This document shows positions 42,268-56,549 of a stretch of DNA of 64,000 bases, piece after piece. Both the position numbers and the translations under genes were made by a program. Where the stretch lies: NCBI RefSeq assembly GCF_018991925.1, contig NW_024722158.1:1372586-1436585 (forward strand). The letters run 5' to 3'. Every line of letters starts with the position of its first letter. The stretch's first letter is position 1. This stretch comes from Homarus americanus (Eukaryota; Arthropoda; Malacostraca; Decapoda; Nephropidae). The notes below the pieces were generated by a model. That model was not told the origin of the DNA. It ran no database searches and worked only from the letters and a program-made list of their open reading frames with translations.

Positions 42268-42911
42268 ATCAAAGTTGACAAACAATTTACATATATTTAC
42301 AAAGGAAGGCAAGAATAATAATGATCATATCTGACAAAATTGAATCTTTATGAGCTATCACACTATTAATATATTACACAAAACAAATTGTTAATTTGTT
42401 GACATACAATTTACATATTCCAGTATTTACAATATGTTACAAGGAAAGTTAGGAATGACATTTATCACATATTAGACAACATATTAGTTGTATTGTACAG
42501 ACACCAAATACTGACAGTGCTTATTGTATCATGCCATATAATATGGTTACAATAAGCACAGTGATAATGAAAGACCTTACTTTAAACTTTACAAAAATAC
42601 TCCAACACTATGTCTCTAACCCTCACAGGGCAATGTTTAACTTAATACAATAGTTTTAGGGATCTAACTTATAGGGGCACACTTATAATGGGCTGCCATG
42701 CCCTCCCTAAATACACCACAAATAAATTAATAATTCTTGCTTGCCACACCTGGTGTTGGAGGTCATACAGTACTGGACTACATTAAGGAATAATAAAAAT
42801 ATATAAATCAAATTGGGCGTAGATGTGACAAAAACAAGAAGGACGATAGGTGCGGACGCTTCCGGTGCCGTAACGACCGCGGTACAATATCTTACATAAA
42901 ATTGTGCCCGA

Positions 42912-44987
42912 TTAAACTTGTCCTGCAGTCACAGATTTCTTGCTTTCCTTCTCTAGTCGAGAAGCTCTGGTAATGGCATTTAATTTGTGAATTTTCCAGT
43001 ATACGATAATCCTGCAATATGCATTTACGATTTTTGACAAACAGTCGGAACACAACAAACGATACGACAATTTTCTCACGACACTCGTGGTCAATCTGGA
43101 GTTTACTCTCGGTGCGACGAGGTTTGTAACGTCAGAGAGGAACGGCACAATGACAGAATTATGAACGCCGCAAAACGACCGAACTAATTCTCGCGAAGGC
43201 ACAGAGGGACCGGTGAAGTCACTGTCGGTGGTTCTCAGAGCTTTCTTGTGAGGATTTTCTTGACATGATTCACCCAAGACATTAGAACTGTACAAAGAGG
43301 AAGTGCTGCATTTATCACAGCAGAAATCAATCTTCTTTAACACATATCCAAGGACATAATTCACTCCACTGGAGTCCAAGGTGTCAACTGAATATTCATA
43401 AGACAAATCATTTACATCAAAACTAGTAGCTGGATAAGGGGGGGTTGGTACACTAGGAGGAGAGTCCGACAGTGTACGGGCTTTGTTAAGATCTGACAGA
43501 GTGAGGAGGAGTGAACTAGTGTCTGGTACACAACTGGAAGACGAGGACCGTCTTATTAAGAAGTTACTCAGGGTCTGTCGGAAGGCAAAGTGAAACCGGT
43601 TAGGTTCTGGGTCGTCGCGGTTTCCCCCCTTCTGTCGGATTACGGCAAACAAATTATCGAGACAGTCCAGGTTGAGGCGGGATGTTGAGAGAAACTTGAA
43701 GTTCTTGAGGGACTGTAATTCCCTCATCAGACCAATCATAGCTTGTAGGGTTAGTTTCCACCCATCAAGACAACACACAGTACTAGATGTGTTAAAATGG
43801 ACATCCTTGATCCATTCAATTGACCCCAACCAAAAGGAAGGATGAGGACTCGAGGTCTTTGCTGGTCTCTTTAGCTCTTCGTTCACTTTAAATGTTCGTC
43901 CATTTACACTGTCAAATATATCATTCCACTCGGCAACGAACTCTGCCGTATGAGCGGCAGAGTCGGGTAAGTTCCCCGCGGAGACGTGGGCGTTAATTCC
44001 GGCCGCTACGGTGCGGCTGAGGACTCGTGCAGCCAAACAAACGTGCATTTTCTTAAAAGGGGGAGTGAATAGGTGTGCCTCGGTTAGCTTGGGGGCAAGG
44101 GAGAATGCAGCTGCCTGAGAATCCTTCTTGTAAAAGTCTACAATATGACTCCACTGGGCAGACTTTGTGTTTTCAAAACTTGCTCCATACTTCATTAAGT
44201 TGTTTCTAACATTTTTTATTAAACGAGGAGGATCGTACAAACACCACACGCGACGATCATCTACGCAGAAGAAAGGTTCATTTTCCTTGACGCCGAGCGC
44301 AGCAAAAGCACTACAGTTGTTTGAGTTCTGGTCTGCTACAATAGCTCTCACATCAAATCCAATCTGGAGAAGATTTTTCACACCTTCCTCTATTATATGT
44401 TTCAGAATATTTCCTTCCACTGAACTACTAGAAAGAAAATAGCCAATGGGCTGCTTCCATGTGTCAAATAAGCACCTCACCATTACTACCAGTGCATGAG
44501 TAGCTACAGCATTTGTCCTGCCAATAAGAGGTCCTAAATCTTGGAAACCAATAATCATATCTTCATTTGTTCCATACTTCAAACGTTCACTTAATAACAT
44601 CTCGTCAAAACTAACAACGACGACTCTTTTCTTTGCATCCATTAATTCCACCTTTGACTGCAGGAGAGTCAGAACACTCTTATTATACCCAGGGTTACAC
44701 TCTACACCACAGAACCATCGCTTTAAAGAATAAACGGACGGAAGAGCAAACATCGCGCGTAGGAAGTCGTAGGCTGCAGGGCTTTTGAAGTTGAGGGCAA
44801 GTGCCACCATTTTCTGCTCAGGGGTCCACCTCCTTCCTCTCCCACGACTGAAGTACAGTTGCACCTGTTGTTCAAACAACTTGAGGTACGGTCCATCCAT
44901 AAACTTGGAGGAAATTTCAATAACTTGAGCAGCTGGGTCCCTGGACTTGTCTTGCAGATGTTTAATGACCTGTTCCAAGTGCTTCAC
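42912..44987 (-). CDS. THAP gene B, last exon: P-element/THAP9-type transposase domain
   Basis: The 691-codon exon has the same encoded protein as 8404-10479, including the acceptor TTGTTTCAG at 44988. All features listed for gene A apply: FDEMLL, VADQNSNN, DPPRLIKNVRNNL and LDCLDNLFAVIRQKGG. The frame is intact. Its neighbours upstream are exon 48357-48454 and, further away, a THAP exon (50938-51212) different from that of gene A. It may be functional, part of a chimeric gene, or a recent 3' duplicate without a proper 5' end. Assembly duplication is possible, but the copy-specific insertion and deletion argue against it. Confidence 0.82.
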   Translation of the reverse strand: MKHLEQVIKHLQDKSRDPAAQVIEISSKFMDGPYLKLFEQQVQLYFSRGRGRRWTPEQKMVALALNFKSPAAYDFLRAMFALPSVYSLKRWFCGVECNPGYNKSVLTLLQSKVELMDAKKRVVVVSFDEMLLSERLKYGTNEDMIIGFQDLGPLIGRTNAVATHALVVMVRCLFDTWKQPIGYFLSSSSVEGNILKHIIEEGVKNLLQIGFDVRAIVADQNSNNCSAFAALGVKENEPFFCVDDRRVWCLYDPPRLIKNVRNNLMKYGASFENTKSAQWSHIVDFYKKDSQAAAFSLAPKLTEAHLFTPPFKKMHVCLAARVLSRTVAAGINAHVSAGNLPDSAAHTAEFVAEWNDIFDSVNGRTFKVNEELKRPAKTSSPHPSFWLGSIEWIKDVHFNTSSTVCCLDGWKLTLQAMIGLMRELQSLKNFKFLSTSRLNLDCLDNLFAVIRQKGGNRDDPEPNRFHFAFRQTLSNFLIRRSSSSSCVPDTSSLLLTLSDLNKARTLSDSPPSVPTPPYPATSFDVNDLSYEYSVDTLDSSGVNYVLGYVLKKIDFCCDKCSTSSLYSSNVLGESCQENPHKKALRTTDSDFTGPSVPSRELVRSFCGVHNSVIVPFLSDVTNLVAPRVNSRLTTSVVRKLSYRLLCSDCLSKIVNAYCRIIVYWKIHKLNAITRASRLEKESKKSVTAGQV

Positions 44988-45431
44988 CTGAAACAACAAA
45001 CAATACAATGGTTCCAAACATTTATACAATCCAAGTAATACAATTATTTGAAGAGTTTATACTTTCTAGCATTTATGTAAAGAGAAAGTCTTAATCCACA
45101 AACTATTTGTCATCATTTATCATCATGCATTGTTACCTTTGTTCATACAGTATAGCTATCATTATAATAATAGCACAGCTTAGACATAGAGCTTCCAAAA
45201 GGTATAGCATGCCAAGATCAGATGATGATCAATGTGTACATAAATAATTAAATGAACAAATGAAATTAAACATTAATTTACATTCAAGTTTCAACAAACA
45301 CTTTATAATCTTTATTTACTGAACGAAGGACAGAAAGTATTAAACGAATCCAAAACTATAGTACAGTAGTACCCAGATTTACACGGTCAATTGAACCCAC
45401 AGGGTACCGCGAAAGTGAACAACAGAACATA

Positions 45432-46806
<1,375 letters not shown>

Positions 46807-48356
46807 TATGGGATTAATTCCAATAGAGACTGGCCCGACCCCCAAACTCCACTTTTTCCGACACAATACCTATGTTGTAGTAAAAATAACATCTAAATTT
46901 TATGATGGTATGCTCACACAATTAATATTTAAGAGAAATAGAGTCGCCAGGTTAATGTCCATTCAAATAATGGACTCAAATCCCCCCTCCCCCCTCTTCC
47001 CAGCTCACTAGCTCCTACCTCTCTGATTAATGTTTGGGTGAAAACTCTAGATTTTAACGTTTAGTAATAAATAATACCTCAGACTAAAGTTAGGATAATA
47101 TAATTGACATTTCTGGATTCCTTGCAGGTCAGGGAATATTTTAATGTAAACTTCATATATTTTGCACAAAAGATAAAATATTTGCTTTGTGTAAACCAAA
47201 TTATTACTTTAGATCTAAAATTTGTATGTCTAATGCAAAATCCATGATGTTTATATTCAAAATGATCATCATATTGTAAGAATTCCAGCAATGTAAATTA
47301 TATTCTGGCAGGGTAATTTGTATGAATTTTATGAGCTAAATAAAAAAGAAAAAGAAAAAATTATACTTCACCGCGTATATGAGTAGATGCACCGCGGAAA
47401 GTGAAAGTCTGGTTCTGGCAAGGTACCACGTAAATGAGAAATCCGGAAAGTGAAACCGTGTAAAGCGGGGTAATACTGTACTGTAAAGCATAGGTAGCAA
47501 ATAGCATCATGCCAAGATCAGATGATGATCAACTTATCAAGGCGTACATTGTACACAATTTCACAAATAATTAATTTGCATTCTCATACAACCTATCGGC
47601 CTTATTCATTATTCATGTAAATATGCAATACCAACCACATACACATTATACCAGTGCATTTTATATAACTTATTGTTGGTCTTAGTCATGTAAATAAACA
47701 GAAAACTCTAAACTTTAATGAAAAGTAAGTCTTTAGAAAATTGTGTTTGGCGCACACCTTGGATGTTCACACGTACTAACACGCTGTCAGCCAAGCGTGC
47801 CTGACTGGCTGTTGGAGACACACGTCGCGGCGTCACACCTTACAACAGACAGGAACAAACATGTATAAATTTTGTTAGCGGACTTAAAGTCAGCGGAACT
47901 AAATTTAGCGGAAGCTAATTGGTCCGCTAATGGTTTCCAAAGTTAGCGAAAACGCTAATCCGCTAACGAGAAAGGTAGCTCCGCTAATTAGCGGAAGCGT
48001 GCCCACCACTGTCAAACTGTAACAAAATGTGTGGGTACACTGCCAGTCTAAAGTCAACACTGTCTTGTTTCTCAATCAACTGACTAATGTTAATTTAAGT
48101 TTATTATTGTTACTTACAAACAGTTGCTTATGTTGATTTTCTTTGAAGTTTTTGTTATTATTTAAGTTATGTTTCTACATCAGGTCTCCTTCTCCCTTGC
48201 TATCTATTGAGTTTCTTTGAGACCTTCAGTGTTGATCTTTATCCTTGACTAACTGTGGTCAAACTTTCCTCTCACACAAGTACAGCTTTTATGTCTCCAC
48301 TTAATAATTCACACTAAGGCAAGACTAACATGCTGGAGAGGCAAGCAATTACCAAC

Positions 48357-48454
48357 CTTAGCATGAAGCGCCATCACAGTACCCGAGCCAGTGGTCTGGG
48401 ACCCTTGGTCTTTAGTTTCAGTCTTTGCAGGAGGGACAACAGCCTCCAAGTCTG
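48357..48454 (-). CDS. THAP gene B, exon 8' (linker)
   Basis: A copy of gene A exon 12750-12847 with the same length, the same tandem acceptor TGACAGCAG and the same weak donor AAG/GTTGGT. It encodes DLEAVVPPAKTETKDQGSQT and TGSGTVMALHAK. Phase 1 in, 0 out. The next recognisable coding block upstream is 50938-51212, which ends in phase 1 and so could be joined directly to it. Confidence 0.65.
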
Positions 48455-48484
48455 CTGTCATGAAGAAATGGAACATTAATAATA

Positions 48485-49127
48485 CAGTAGAGAACAGCAG
48501 AGTGCAGTATAGTGAAGTACAGTACAGTAGAGTAGAGTAGAGTACAGTACAGTACAGTATAGTATAGTGCAGTACAGTACATTACAGTATAGTATAGTGC
48601 AGTACAGTACATTACAGTATAGTGCAGTACAGTATAGTGCAGTACAGTATAGTGCAGTACAGTATAGTATAGTGAAGTACAGTAGAGTACAGTACAGTCC
48701 ATTACAGTATAGTATAGTGCAGTACAGTACATTACAGTATAGTGCAGTACAGTATAGTACAGTACATTACAGTATAGTGCAGTACAGTACAGTGCAGTAC
48801 AGTATAGTGCAGTACAGTACATTACAGTATAGTGCAGTACAGTATAGTACATTACAGTATAGTGCAGTACAGTATAGTGCAGTACAGTACATTACAGTAT
48901 AGTGCAGTACAGTATAGTGCAGTACATTACAGTATAGTGCAGTACAGTATAGTGCAGTACAGTATAGTACATTACAGTATAGTGCAGTACAGTATAGTGC
49001 AGTACAGTATAGTACATTACAGTATAGTGCAGTACAGTATAGTGCAGTGAAGTACAGTAGAGTACAGTACAGTCCATTAGAGTATAGTATAGTGCAGTGC
49101 ATTACAGTACAGTATAGTGCAGTGTAG
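48485..49127. repeat. GTACA-type microsatellite (AGTGCAGTACAGTAT variant)
   Basis: Continuous AGTAC/AGTGC/AGTAT pentamers and decamers. It takes over where the collinearity with the gene A locus ends. Its composition differs from the gene A array (many AGTGCAGTAC units), so the two arrays diverged or were replaced independently. Confidence 0.95.
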
Positions 49128-49129
49128 TA

Positions 49130-49972
49130 CAGTGATCCCTCGGTTAACGAACGCCTCAATTAACGAGATTTCGGTTAACGAGTTACCTCACATAAGATTC
49201 TTAACTTCGGTTAACGAGCAACCCCTCGATTAACGAGTTTCTTATGAGCCGACCTCAACAAGTTATCGCTTGCATCTGGCAGTCCACCAGCTGTAGTATT
49301 AGTCCGCCAATACAGTAATCGGTTCTAGGGCCTAAATTCCTTACTATTTTAGTAAATATCAAGAAGTTTGTACTATTCAATAATTTTAAAAGTTTAATAT
49401 TAAATTTTTTAGTCATTTTAACAATTATTGAACATAATTGAAGTATAGGAAGCTAGTTTCATGCACGCCATACAGCCTGTCAACACACCATACAGGCGTC
49501 AGTCTTTGTGTCTTTTCAGTGGAGGTAACATCTTGCTTCAGACTCTCTTCAACATAAATGCTTTTTTTCTGTGTTTCCAGTCAAATTATTGGTCATTTTG
49601 AAATATATTTTGTATATTGACAATATATAATGCAGTGCAGTGTTGATTTAAAGAAAATAATCTTGAATTACACCAAGAGAACTAAAATTTTATGGGTGAA
49701 ATGGCACCAAGGGGTGACTTCTCTTCCACCCCAATGCCTTCTCTTCTCCCTTCTCCTCCACCCACATTCTAATTCCCATCATCATCATCATCATCATCCA
49801 GGAGCCTTCTACATACACACCTCAAAGTAAGTGAACTTTTCTACCATTTTTGTTGATTTGAGACAATTTTTGGTGAGCTGGAACCAATTACCCAAAAACC
49901 CATTGAAACAATGGTTTCGGTTAACAAGCAACCTTCTGGAACGAATTGTGCTCGTTAACCGAGGGACCACTG
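49130..49972. mobile_element. pogo/Tigger-like MITE, second family, 843 bp
   Basis: Ends CAGTGATCCCTCGGTTAACG and, complemented, CAGTGGTCCCTCGGTTAACG. TA flanks are at 49128-49129 and 49973-49974. Highly similar to 57325-58159 throughout, including an (ATC)n tract and a CTCAAAGTAAGTGAAC block that looks like a relic splice donor of a former transposase gene. Confidence 0.85.
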
Positions 49973-49974
49973 TA

Positions 49975-50024
49975 CAGTATAATACAGTACAGTACAGTAC
50001 AGTACAGTACAGTACAGTACAGTA
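49975..50024. repeat. (TACAG)n microsatellite
   Basis: A short continuation of the GTACA-type array on the other side of the pogo-like MITE, showing that the MITE landed inside the microsatellite. Confidence 0.9.
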
Positions 50025-50937
50025 GAGGAACACCTGTATTATGTTAGTGCCTTTGACATTTACAGGAGGCAATAACTATTAATGTTAAGCAGTAATATAG
50101 TGTAATAGATGGACTCCCCGTCCTAAGGTGCTACGAGCCACAAGTAAAATGTGCCACAAAACAGTCAAACTTGTGTGAAGTATAACCAACCATAATTCCA
50201 TTATTTCTGGAGCTAGAGTGTTAATATTTCTTTCAAAATGAAGTTTGAAATCTGTAGATAATGAAACACTGAGAAAATCTTCTTATAACAAATTATTACA
50301 ATAATTTGGGTCTGGTTTTATTAACCGCAACCAATCTTTGAGTGCATTTTCTAGCAATAAATTATTTCCTATTATAAAGATGAATTATGTAAATGTGAAA
50401 TTAGCATTAAGAATGTTATATGGCACATATTGGTTGAGAATGGTAACAAAATAATAAAAAAATAATACAAATATTATTATTCTCGCTCCTAAGGGCCCTA
50501 CGCGCCATAATGATATTGCATCACGATTGTTTAAAATATACAGTAACGGGTAATAATAATAATATTTTAGTAATCTTCATAATATCTCTCTATCTCACAC
50601 CAGAACTTGGCACCCTGAGCCAGCAGCAGCGAAAGGTAAAAATAAAAGTTTCTCTTTGCGGGAAAATCGACTATATTTCCCGTGTAGTGAAGGACCCCCA
50701 TCCATACTCGGATCATAGAGGAGGGGTTGAAATAGTGATATCCAACATAAAATCGGTTTTGCTCTGGGCGGCGGGTAGGGCCCTTTGGACGCGGAGCCCC
50801 TCAATTATTCTTGTGCTGGGCTGTGTTAAGTTAGGTGCCATTTTCCCCACTTTTCACTTGTGCCAATCTTAATGTGTACCATTTCTACCAAGGACCAGCA
50901 TCAGCCTACACTGTTAGGGAGAAGAACACATAAATAC
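50025..50937. other. No gene seen; possible gene B intron
   Basis: AT-rich sequence. A 120-codon plus-strand frame (50510-50872) has no recognisable motif. No additional minus-strand exon fitting phase 1 was identified, though small exons like those of gene A could escape notice. Confidence 0.4.
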
Positions 50938-51212
50938 CCGAAACTCGTGGCTGCTCGTGCCTCTTGGAGCTTTTCCTTCTCTTCGGCGAGGGCGGAGAGG
51001 CACGGGGTGTTGGCGGCTTCCTCTCTGGTGGAGCATTTGGCACATCAAACCTGGATGGAACAGCATCCCACACTAAACTATTCTTCTGCTGACTGTTCAT
51101 GAAGCAGGAGTCTGAGAAGTGTACAGCACATAGTTTCAGGTTCTTGTGGGCATAGTCAACTTCCTCTCTCAAAATGTCTTGCCGTCGTGTAGCTTGAGCC
51201 CACAGTTTCAAT
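50938..51212 (-). CDS. Second THAP exon (gene B candidate): C-terminal half of THAP finger and linker
   Basis: A 275-nt exon with acceptor TTTTATCTGTAG before 51212 and donor TTCGG/GTATTT after 50938. Phase 2 in and 1 out, exactly like gene A exon 2. It encodes KLWAQATRRQDILREEVDYA, NLKLCAVHFSDSCFMNSQQK and LVWDAVPSRF, i.e. the C-x2-H ligands (CAVH) and an AVPTIF-like box (AVPSRF) of a THAP domain. A basic, proline-rich tail follows (PERKPPTPRASPPSPKRRKS). The sequence is clearly different from gene A exon 2. The matching N-terminal C-x2-C exon was not found above 51212. It could belong to a chimeric gene with 48357-48454 and 42912-44987, or to a separate THAP gene. Confidence 0.75.
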
Positions 51213-52320
51213 CTACAGATAAAATAATAATAATGTCATACACTCTATCTTCATAAGGACTGATGGACATTTCTCAAAATATCTATAATAAACAAGTAAA
51301 GGGATAATATTCAGTAGAGTACAACCGTGGAAGTCTATAATGACCTGTATAAAGGGAGATAAAAGAGACTACTTTACTCTATAGCCGCCATTTGGTTAAA
51401 CATTTATAAGTATGTTTTGAGTCATTTAGATTTTATATTTCACGCAAGAAAGTACAATTTGATCACATAATGTGGGCAGGGCTTTGGGATAGAGGCAAAT
51501 TGTGGGATAAAAACACACAAAAATATCCAAATGATCTAACAAAACCTGAGCTGATCTAACACAACTTTACCTTTGACTTGGCGAGTCTTTTCATGAAAAC
51601 TAATGTATCTTGACAATAATGACAGTCTGCACCGCACTTTACATAACACCATAGGTTTTATACAGGGAGAATGTGGTGTAAGAATTGATTATTTGTATGA
51701 GAGAATATTGGCAGAGTGAACGTTCATGTAACAAGGGACACCGAGCCTGTGACCGGAAAAATACAAGTTTTGAGATGAAAGCTTTATACTGTTTTTTCTG
51801 TTTCTGCTCTTTTAACAAAACAACACAAAATTGCCAAGACAAAGGTAAGGTTTGGTTAAGTAGATAAATATATGTTCGGTAAAGTTAAGTAAGGTTAGGG
51901 GTAATGGTGGAGGAGACAGTTTGCACCAAATGGACTTTATGGAATTGCACAACATTTTGAATGTTGTTGTTTGGATGATACTGAGTAATAAAATCGAAAT
52001 GAAAACATTGTAGTTTTTTTTTTTTAGCCTATCCTTCAATCCTAAATTACTGGTTAGTGGGCAGGCATGAAAGAAGAGGTAAATAACGGGGTAAAAACAC
52101 TGCCAACACTGACCCTATGGCAGTAATTTCATGTCTCTATGTACTTTGTAGGCAAAGAAATATACTATTTACCATAATTATGTCGCCGCCGGAGCTCCCG
52201 TGGTGACACTGTTTTGGTTCACATCGCCTGCTGTACGGGAGCGTCCACAGTCTTTGTTTACATGTCAAGCTGAGAATTAAACTGGAAGGGCAGGGGATTT
52301 GGGGAAGTGTCCTAGTGAGG
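51213..52320. other. No gene recognised
   Basis: This would be the place for the first exon of the second THAP gene, but no ATG...C-x2-C...FxxFP segment was found on the minus strand. A plus-strand frame (51685-51867) has cysteines and a donor-like CAAAG/GTAAGG but no identifiable domain. Confidence 0.4.
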
Positions 52321-52324
52321 AATT

Positions 52325-53370
52325 GGAGATTTTCTTCATGATCACAAGCAGTGTGTGTAGTGATTAATGGCTCGAAATTGTCATGTGTAACCGTGGCATG
52401 CAGGGTACCACAGGGCCATGTACTGGGCCCGTTGTTGTTGTTTGCTTCATAAATGACATGCCAGAAGCTGTATATTCCTCCTTACAAGTGTTTATGGACG
52501 ATACCAAGTTATTCAGGGAAATTAAGAACCAAGCGGACTGTGAAGAGCTGCAGAAGGACCTCTGTGAGCTCCAAGAATGGTCGAAGAAATGGCTGCCGAG
52601 ATTCAATGTCACGAAGCATAAGAGGCTGCATCTGGGACGTACCAACGGTAAGGAGGCGTATCATATGTCCCACGAAATGAAGAAACTGCATTGAGACCAA
52701 TGTGAAAGGAACTGGGTGTGTACGTTGACAATGAGCTGAAGTTCTCGGGCCATTGTGAGACAAAGGTAAATCAGGCAACTAAACTAGTAGGTCTTATAAG
52801 AAGGTCGTTCAAATATCTAGACAGTCCCATCCCTCATAACACTCTAAAAGAGCGAGTTGCTTCTCCATCTGGTCCCCGAGATCTGCTAGGGACTGTCAGT
52901 TGATTGAAAATGTCCAAAGGAGGGCCACTAGATTGGTGCCTGCACTACAGCACCTCAACTACTCAGAGGGATTAGAGTGCCTGCAAATGCCTAGCTTATA
53001 CTACAGACAGGAAACGGGGACCTAATCACAGTTTATAAACATCTCAGAGGACACAACTCAGTCGAGTGTCTATAGCCGGAGCTGGCGGATGCTCGCCCCA
53101 CAACGGTCACAGCTCAAGGTTGAAGAAGCCGCACGTCCAAAAAACTGAGGGCAAACTTTTTTCGGAGTGAGGGTTGTGAACTCTAGGAACAATCTGCCAG
53201 AGAGTGTTGTGATGGCACCAAGTGTGAGCTCTTTCAAGACCAGACTGGACCAACACTGGAGCAGATTCAGGTACATTCAGGAGCCAGTACTTGCTACCAG
53301 TGCGTACCAGAGACGTGACCGACAACCCAAGCAGCTAACGAGCCAATCAGTGGTGACGAGGATAAAAGTA
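52325..53370 (+). mobile_element. CR1-like element A, RT C-terminal part and 3' end
   Basis: It begins within the RT (CVVINGSKLS-like, VPQGHVLGPLL with frame change). It contains DCEELQKDLCELQEWSKKWL, YVDNELKFSGHCETKVNQAT and, in other frames, the C-terminal tail (SVVMAPSVSSFKTRLDQHWS, FRYIQEP). The 3' UTR ends with GATAAAAGTAAAAG (about 53360). Frames change at least five times. Confidence 0.8.
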
Positions 53371-53374
53371 AAAG

Positions 53375-55070
53375 AAACAAACAACGATATCATCAGGAAT
53401 GTTTATGACAATTTTATATTGGATTGAATTCATCCATTTTTCTAGAGGTATCGTTTTATGGCTACACCCCGTATCGTCACCAATCCACATCGTCACCGAC
53501 CCTGTTCGTCACCAAACCCCATTTCGTTCCCAATATCAAATCGGTTTCGTCACCGCTAACAGTCGATGGTACTGACAAATTGTAAGTTATTATTTTACAC
53601 GAATAGAAATTACACATGTATACAGACGAGTCGAGGAGTATTGTGTTATTATTATACATGAATATTAAGTGGTTAATAAAGAAACAATTCAACATTGGTA
53701 AATAAACAAAATACAGAACAAATGAAGGTGATTTAGCACCAGCGTATAAACCAGCGAGCAGCAAAGAACAATCTCCTCTACCCTCTTCTTCACAGAGAAG
53801 CCTCAATGGTTGATTGGCAATTACAACTAGTTGCTGAACACAAGCTAAAATCGTGCACAAGAAAAGCAAATAATGAGAAACAAGTCCATCTCTGGGAGCT
53901 GTGGGATGAATATGAAGAAATATCACCACTTATACTTTCCTATAAAAAGTCATATTCTTCTGCCAAGCTTGCAGGAGTAAATTTTAGTCTTTCACATATT
54001 GTTTAAGTGAGATGCTTCCATGAGTAATAACGTTTTTATTTTAATCTTTAATAAATTGTGAGATGCTCGCATGATCCAATGCATTGTTATACTGAAGCAT
54101 AATTTTGTAATACAATTTTGTAAACTAGGCGTTTTGATCAAACATTGGTAAATATTACCGGGCCACATAGCCTGTTATATCGTTCATATATTGTTTTAGT
54201 GTTTTTGATTATTTTATATCCCAAGCAACAGTTATTTTGGTGTATACAGGGGAGTGTATATTGATGAATGCGCTGACCAAATGGGTAAAGCAGTGGTCAC
54301 CAAACGGGCAGACCCCATTTGGATGATAGTAAGTAAGAACATCGAAATGACAATGTGCAGGTTAGGAAGTTATGTGAGGTGAGGTTATGTGAGGTGAGGT
54401 TATGTGAGGTGAGGTGAAGTTAGGTTAGGTAGGTTAGGTTAGATAGGTTAGGTCAGTTTCTTTGCACTGTCTTAAATTTTCTAACTTACTATCATCCAGC
54501 CAACATCTCAAAATTAGGAGCACTCCCATGAAGTCCTTCTGGTGCTAACAGTGAGAAGGGTGTTGTGACCGTCCCCCTCCCCCCCGTGCTAACACTGGAT
54601 ACACCGCCCAAACCGTTGATAACTGGTGAATGTGATACAAACAAAAATGCACCAGTCTTAATTTTGATATCCAAAGTAGGTTTTTCCTCTGGTATTTGAC
54701 GAGTTGAGCGAATTTTATATTTATTTATGCGAGAAATCACTTTTTTCCCCTCTATACCCCCCCCCCTCCCCCCAAAAACCATAATGGAAAAAGTCCAATT
54801 TTTTCTTTTTTTAATAAATCAAAGAAATAAAATACTAACCAACCAACCTAACCTAACCCCCCATTCTTCATGCCCCCACATCTTGCCTTAGTCTGTAAAA
54901 CTATTGTGGCAGCCAAATATGTTGTTCATCACGCAGACTACACTGGTTATTACACTGTGGACAAAGAACTATATATTCAGTAATTCACCGTTTTATAAAA
55001 AAGAAAAAAGAAATTGCCTCACTATTTTTCTGGAGTAAGTCTGTAATTGACACAAAATAAACATTCCTAC
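53375..55070. other. No gene recognised; TTAGG/GTGAGGT-type tracts
   Basis: Contains CGTCACC-rich short repeats (53470-53560) and a GTTATGTGAGGTGAGG x3 plus TTAGG-like tract at 54372-54452. The open frames here show no known motif. Confidence 0.45.
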
Positions 55071-55073
55071 AGT

Positions 55074-56522
55074 GTCGGCACAGCTCTTCCACCTGTTCAG
55101 TCATATCTAGTACAGTACTGTACTCAAATTCACATCACCCCTCCCGACCCACCCACTCATTGATCATTGGCTAAAACAAAAAAAGGCATTATTTTACTTT
55201 GGGACATAGCGCCCCTGAAAGTTATAAACTACTGAAACATTTAGATCTGGCTATTCTCAGCATTTTCAACCCCCATATATATATGGCGGAAATGGATAAT
55301 AGACACACAATTGAATTTAATTGATTTAAGTAGTCTTCAGTCTTCGTCTCTGAGCTATTATCTGCGCATCACACATGCACAATGTTGACTGACGCCATCC
55401 AGTCATGACCAATGATGTATCGATATCATCACGTGAATTTTTTTTCTGCCAATCACATTTGATTTTTTTCAAAGGAAGCAGCTTGAGTAATTTCATTGAT
55501 CAGTCTAACAATAGCCATGTCTGGAGGTTGGTTGTCATTTGTGCTCCCACGATTATTTTAAGTTTATTGCCGAGTTTTATGAGAAACACGATCATTCTAT
55601 CCACTTCTTACGTATCCTGGTCCTTCTAACTAAGGTATTGTACTTTCGGACATGGTGCGCCCCAAAGCTTTTAACTACTGGAACATTTAGGTTAGTTTAA
55701 GTTAGGCCCACCGAGGGTCCAGGGGCAGAGTACCCGGCTAGGGGTAAAGTTAGGTCAGATGACTCGTTTTCTCCCCCACCCCAAAATCCCGATTTCCCAG
55801 GCTTCCCCATTATTATGGGGGGGGGGGGGCAAAAGCTATCAATTTTTGCCAAAAATGAAGGTCATGTTTCTTTAAAACACCAAAATACACTGGAAAAACA
55901 TATTGGTCAACCCTGAGGGACTCGTGTCCTGAAGTAAAAATTTAACCCAAAAATCTTGCCCAATAAAAATACTCCTATCGGTATAGCCAATAAGAAACAC
56001 CCACTTCACCCCCCGCACATGCTCTGTAGACGAGAACACGAGGTCTGGAGCGATGTGTGAGCGGGTGTCAGACCTCCGCCAGATGTATACAAAAAAAAAA
56101 TTGGTAATGGTTGATTTTATTTATTTTTGGGGGGTGAATTTATAGTCTTACACCAGTCTTTCTCTCACTGTTATTAATATGTATTTCGTAATGTTTAAAC
56201 AATCTAAGACATTTTTCTTCTATGATATTTCCACCGGAAATTAAGGATAACCGAGATATTAATTTTTCAATATTATAACTTTCGCTCAAGTGTCGCCATG
56301 TGTTACTTACATCTGGCGGAGGTCTGACACCCGCTCACACATCGCTCCAGACCTTCGTGTTCTCGTCTACAGTGCATGTGCGGGGGGTGAAGTGGGTGTT
56401 TCTTATTGGCTATACCGATAGGAGTATTTTTATTGGGCAAGATTTTTTCTCTTAGCCAATAAACAATGCGTGGGTGAGTCCGGAGAGGAGATATGACTGA
56501 ACAGATGGAAGAGAGTGCCGAC
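55074..56522. repeat. Nested inverted repeats (foldback structure)
   Basis: Outer arms: GTCGGCAC..CTCTTCCACCTG..TCAGTCATAT at 55074-55105 and its inverse at 56490-56522. Inner, longer arms are at about 55957-56084 and 56312-56447, containing CCAATAAGAAACACCCACTT and AGCGATGTGTGAGCGGGTGT, with a 230-bp AT-rich loop. Two direct copies of a 50-bp block (CTACTG.AACATTTAG) lie at about 55198-55250 and 55636-55690. Probably a foldback or degenerate DNA transposon. Confidence 0.65.
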
Positions 56523-56549
56523 TTTGTGATAAAGATTATTTTACGTTAA

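Noticed and set aside
50510..50872. 120-codon plus-strand open frame
   Set aside because: No recognisable domain, AT-rich, overlapping the probable intron of the second THAP gene.
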